From Archilochus colubris (Eukaryota > Chordata > Aves > Apodiformes > Trochilidae), in the NCBI GenBank assembly GCA_023079485.1, contig CM041085.1, positions 30,303,121-30,367,120 of the forward strand: DNA of 64,000 bases. Reading direction: 5' to 3'. The notes beneath the pieces are model-generated. The model had not been told where the DNA came from. It worked only from the letters and a program-made list of their open reading frames with translations, and searched no databases. A program made the position numbers and the translations under genes. The stretch's first letter is position 1; every line of letters begins with the position of its first letter. Positions 62,710-64,000 of this stretch are shown piece by piece.

Positions 62710-64000
62710 TAATTATTAACTAAACAAAGAAAACAAAAAAGCTTTTAGAGAAAAAACTACAATAGAATATTATTTTTTATCTTAAATAACATTTTGAATG
62801 CTTCATTGAAGGTATAACCTCCATCTTCTCAGGAATACTGCTGTATTATCAGCAGTTGTACTCTGTCAGGAGCTGTATTAGCATGGCTTTACATACTTCC
62901 AGTTTACCCATAAACAGTGGCAGTTGCAGTCTCTCTGCTTTGATGGTTCATACCAGCTCATGCCTAATGATTCTCTACTGCCTCAGGCCTCAAAGCTTTC
63001 CATTCTCAGAAACAGTGCATTTGTTTTTATATTTTGGGTACTGTAGCTTATCACAACCCTTTTTGTTGTTCTCTCCCTCCCCATTGGCATGATTTCCATT
63101 GCAGAGACAAGTGAGATGATGCCAGGCTTCAGAGAGCAGAAGAAAAGAGAATACACACTCCTCTAGACAGAGGAGCAGAGGAGCAGAAATTATCCAAATA
63201 AGACACTGCATCTACCAGCAGTTATCCTGGAAGCAGCGGTGGTTATCAATCTATCCATCCTCACGTGTCTATACTATATTTAGACCAACGATGTGCCTAA
63301 TCCTATTCATTAAAACAAAACAAAAAACATCAACCCCCAAAACTCAAGGCCAATATAGATGAAGGACAGAGACAATCCTTTTGTTTTCAAACACAGGGCA
63401 AGAGAATGAGAGTCTGCTACCACTCCCCTTTGCACAGGCAGTGGGAGCCTGGGCTTCACATTGCTCAGCTGCCCTTCAAGCCTGACTGAACCCCATCTCC
63501 CACAAAAATGCCACAAGGACCAGTCTGCGGCTTACTCCAAACTGGGGCAACTGCCAGTTTCTCACCTCAACCCTGTATCAAGGGAAACTCCATAGAACTG
63601 CAACAGTCAAATACTTTATCTAGTGATGGTCTGAAGTGCACTATATATTTGAAGAAATGAGTTTTCTGAAGCCAGACTCCATTCAGACTCAGCTCATGAT
63701 GTTGCTTTGGATGCTGCTCATTTCTGGGGACAAGGAGGTATCCCGATGTGACAATGTAAGAAAATGAGGTCCTTAGAAGATTTTGAAATCGAAGAAAAAT
63801 AGAAAGACAATTTCTAAAAGCTTTGCATTTAGGTAAAAGCCTCTGATGCAAACATGAGTTGCCACACCCATTGTCTGATTACAAAAAAAACCTTCTGTAA
63901 AAGCAGGAATGGAACTGTAGCTAGCTGATTCAGTTCCAAACTTGGCCTCCAGAGCTTGTAAACATTTATGCATGTCTTAATGAAAGTGCTGATAACTCCA
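62710..64000. other. Unique sequence, no gene recognised
   Basis: Short frames occur at 62856-63092 on the plus strand and at 63310-63973 on the minus strand. None has a recognised product or good splice boundaries. Confidence 0.5.

Noticed and set aside
1..64000. Bacterial-type systems (operons, CRISPR, toxin-antitoxin, phage)
   Set aside because: AT-rich, stop-dense sequence with CR1 elements and LTRs is vertebrate; no repeat-spacer array or gene cluster exists.

Overview
The window looks like non-coding, AT-rich vertebrate DNA from a bird. The clearest evidence is at least six CR1 LINE fragments. Three carry the CR1 3' hallmarks: a C-terminal ORF2 remnant, a 'gaggtcccttccaaccca' type tail and terminal ATTCTATG repeats. 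Retroviral LTR-like pieces in the right-hand quarter fit an avian, probably neoavian, genome, but the species cannot be told from the sequence. Nothing prokaryotic is present: no operons, ribosome binding sites, tRNA, rRNA, CRISPR array or insertion sequence was seen.

Layout. 1-24 kb is mostly unique AT-rich sequence with one old CR1 tail (6.7 kb), simple repeats and three exon-like minus-strand blocks at 7.8-8.05, 9.1-9.2 and 11.3-11.5 kb. 24-27 kb holds the longest CR1 copy (about 0.8 kb), a second CR1 tail and an A/C-only style tract. 33-35 kb has a possible minus-strand terminal exon followed by a poly(A) signal, then two CR1 pieces head to head. 39-42 kb has a minus-strand CR1 3' region, a 140-base run made only of A and C, and an internal CR1 reverse-transcriptase fragment. 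51.5-52.0 kb is a 450-base polypyrimidine tract. 54-58 kb is a cluster of insertions: a 163-bp element with 36-bp terminal inverted repeats and a 6-bp target duplication, a CR1 tail, a second element sharing about 130 bp with the first, and a retroviral-type LTR end with TATA box and AATAAA.

No complete gene is visible. The open reading frames are short and mostly what chance gives in 64 kb. A few are bounded by good splice signals and are reported as candidate exons with low confidence; their splice phases do not join into one transcript and no protein family was recognised. The window is best read as an intergenic or long-intron region. The most unusual structures are the inverted-repeat element and its longer relative, the pure A/C tract, the polypyrimidine block, and two CR1 fragments that keep the central reverse-transcriptase part but lack the usual 3' end.
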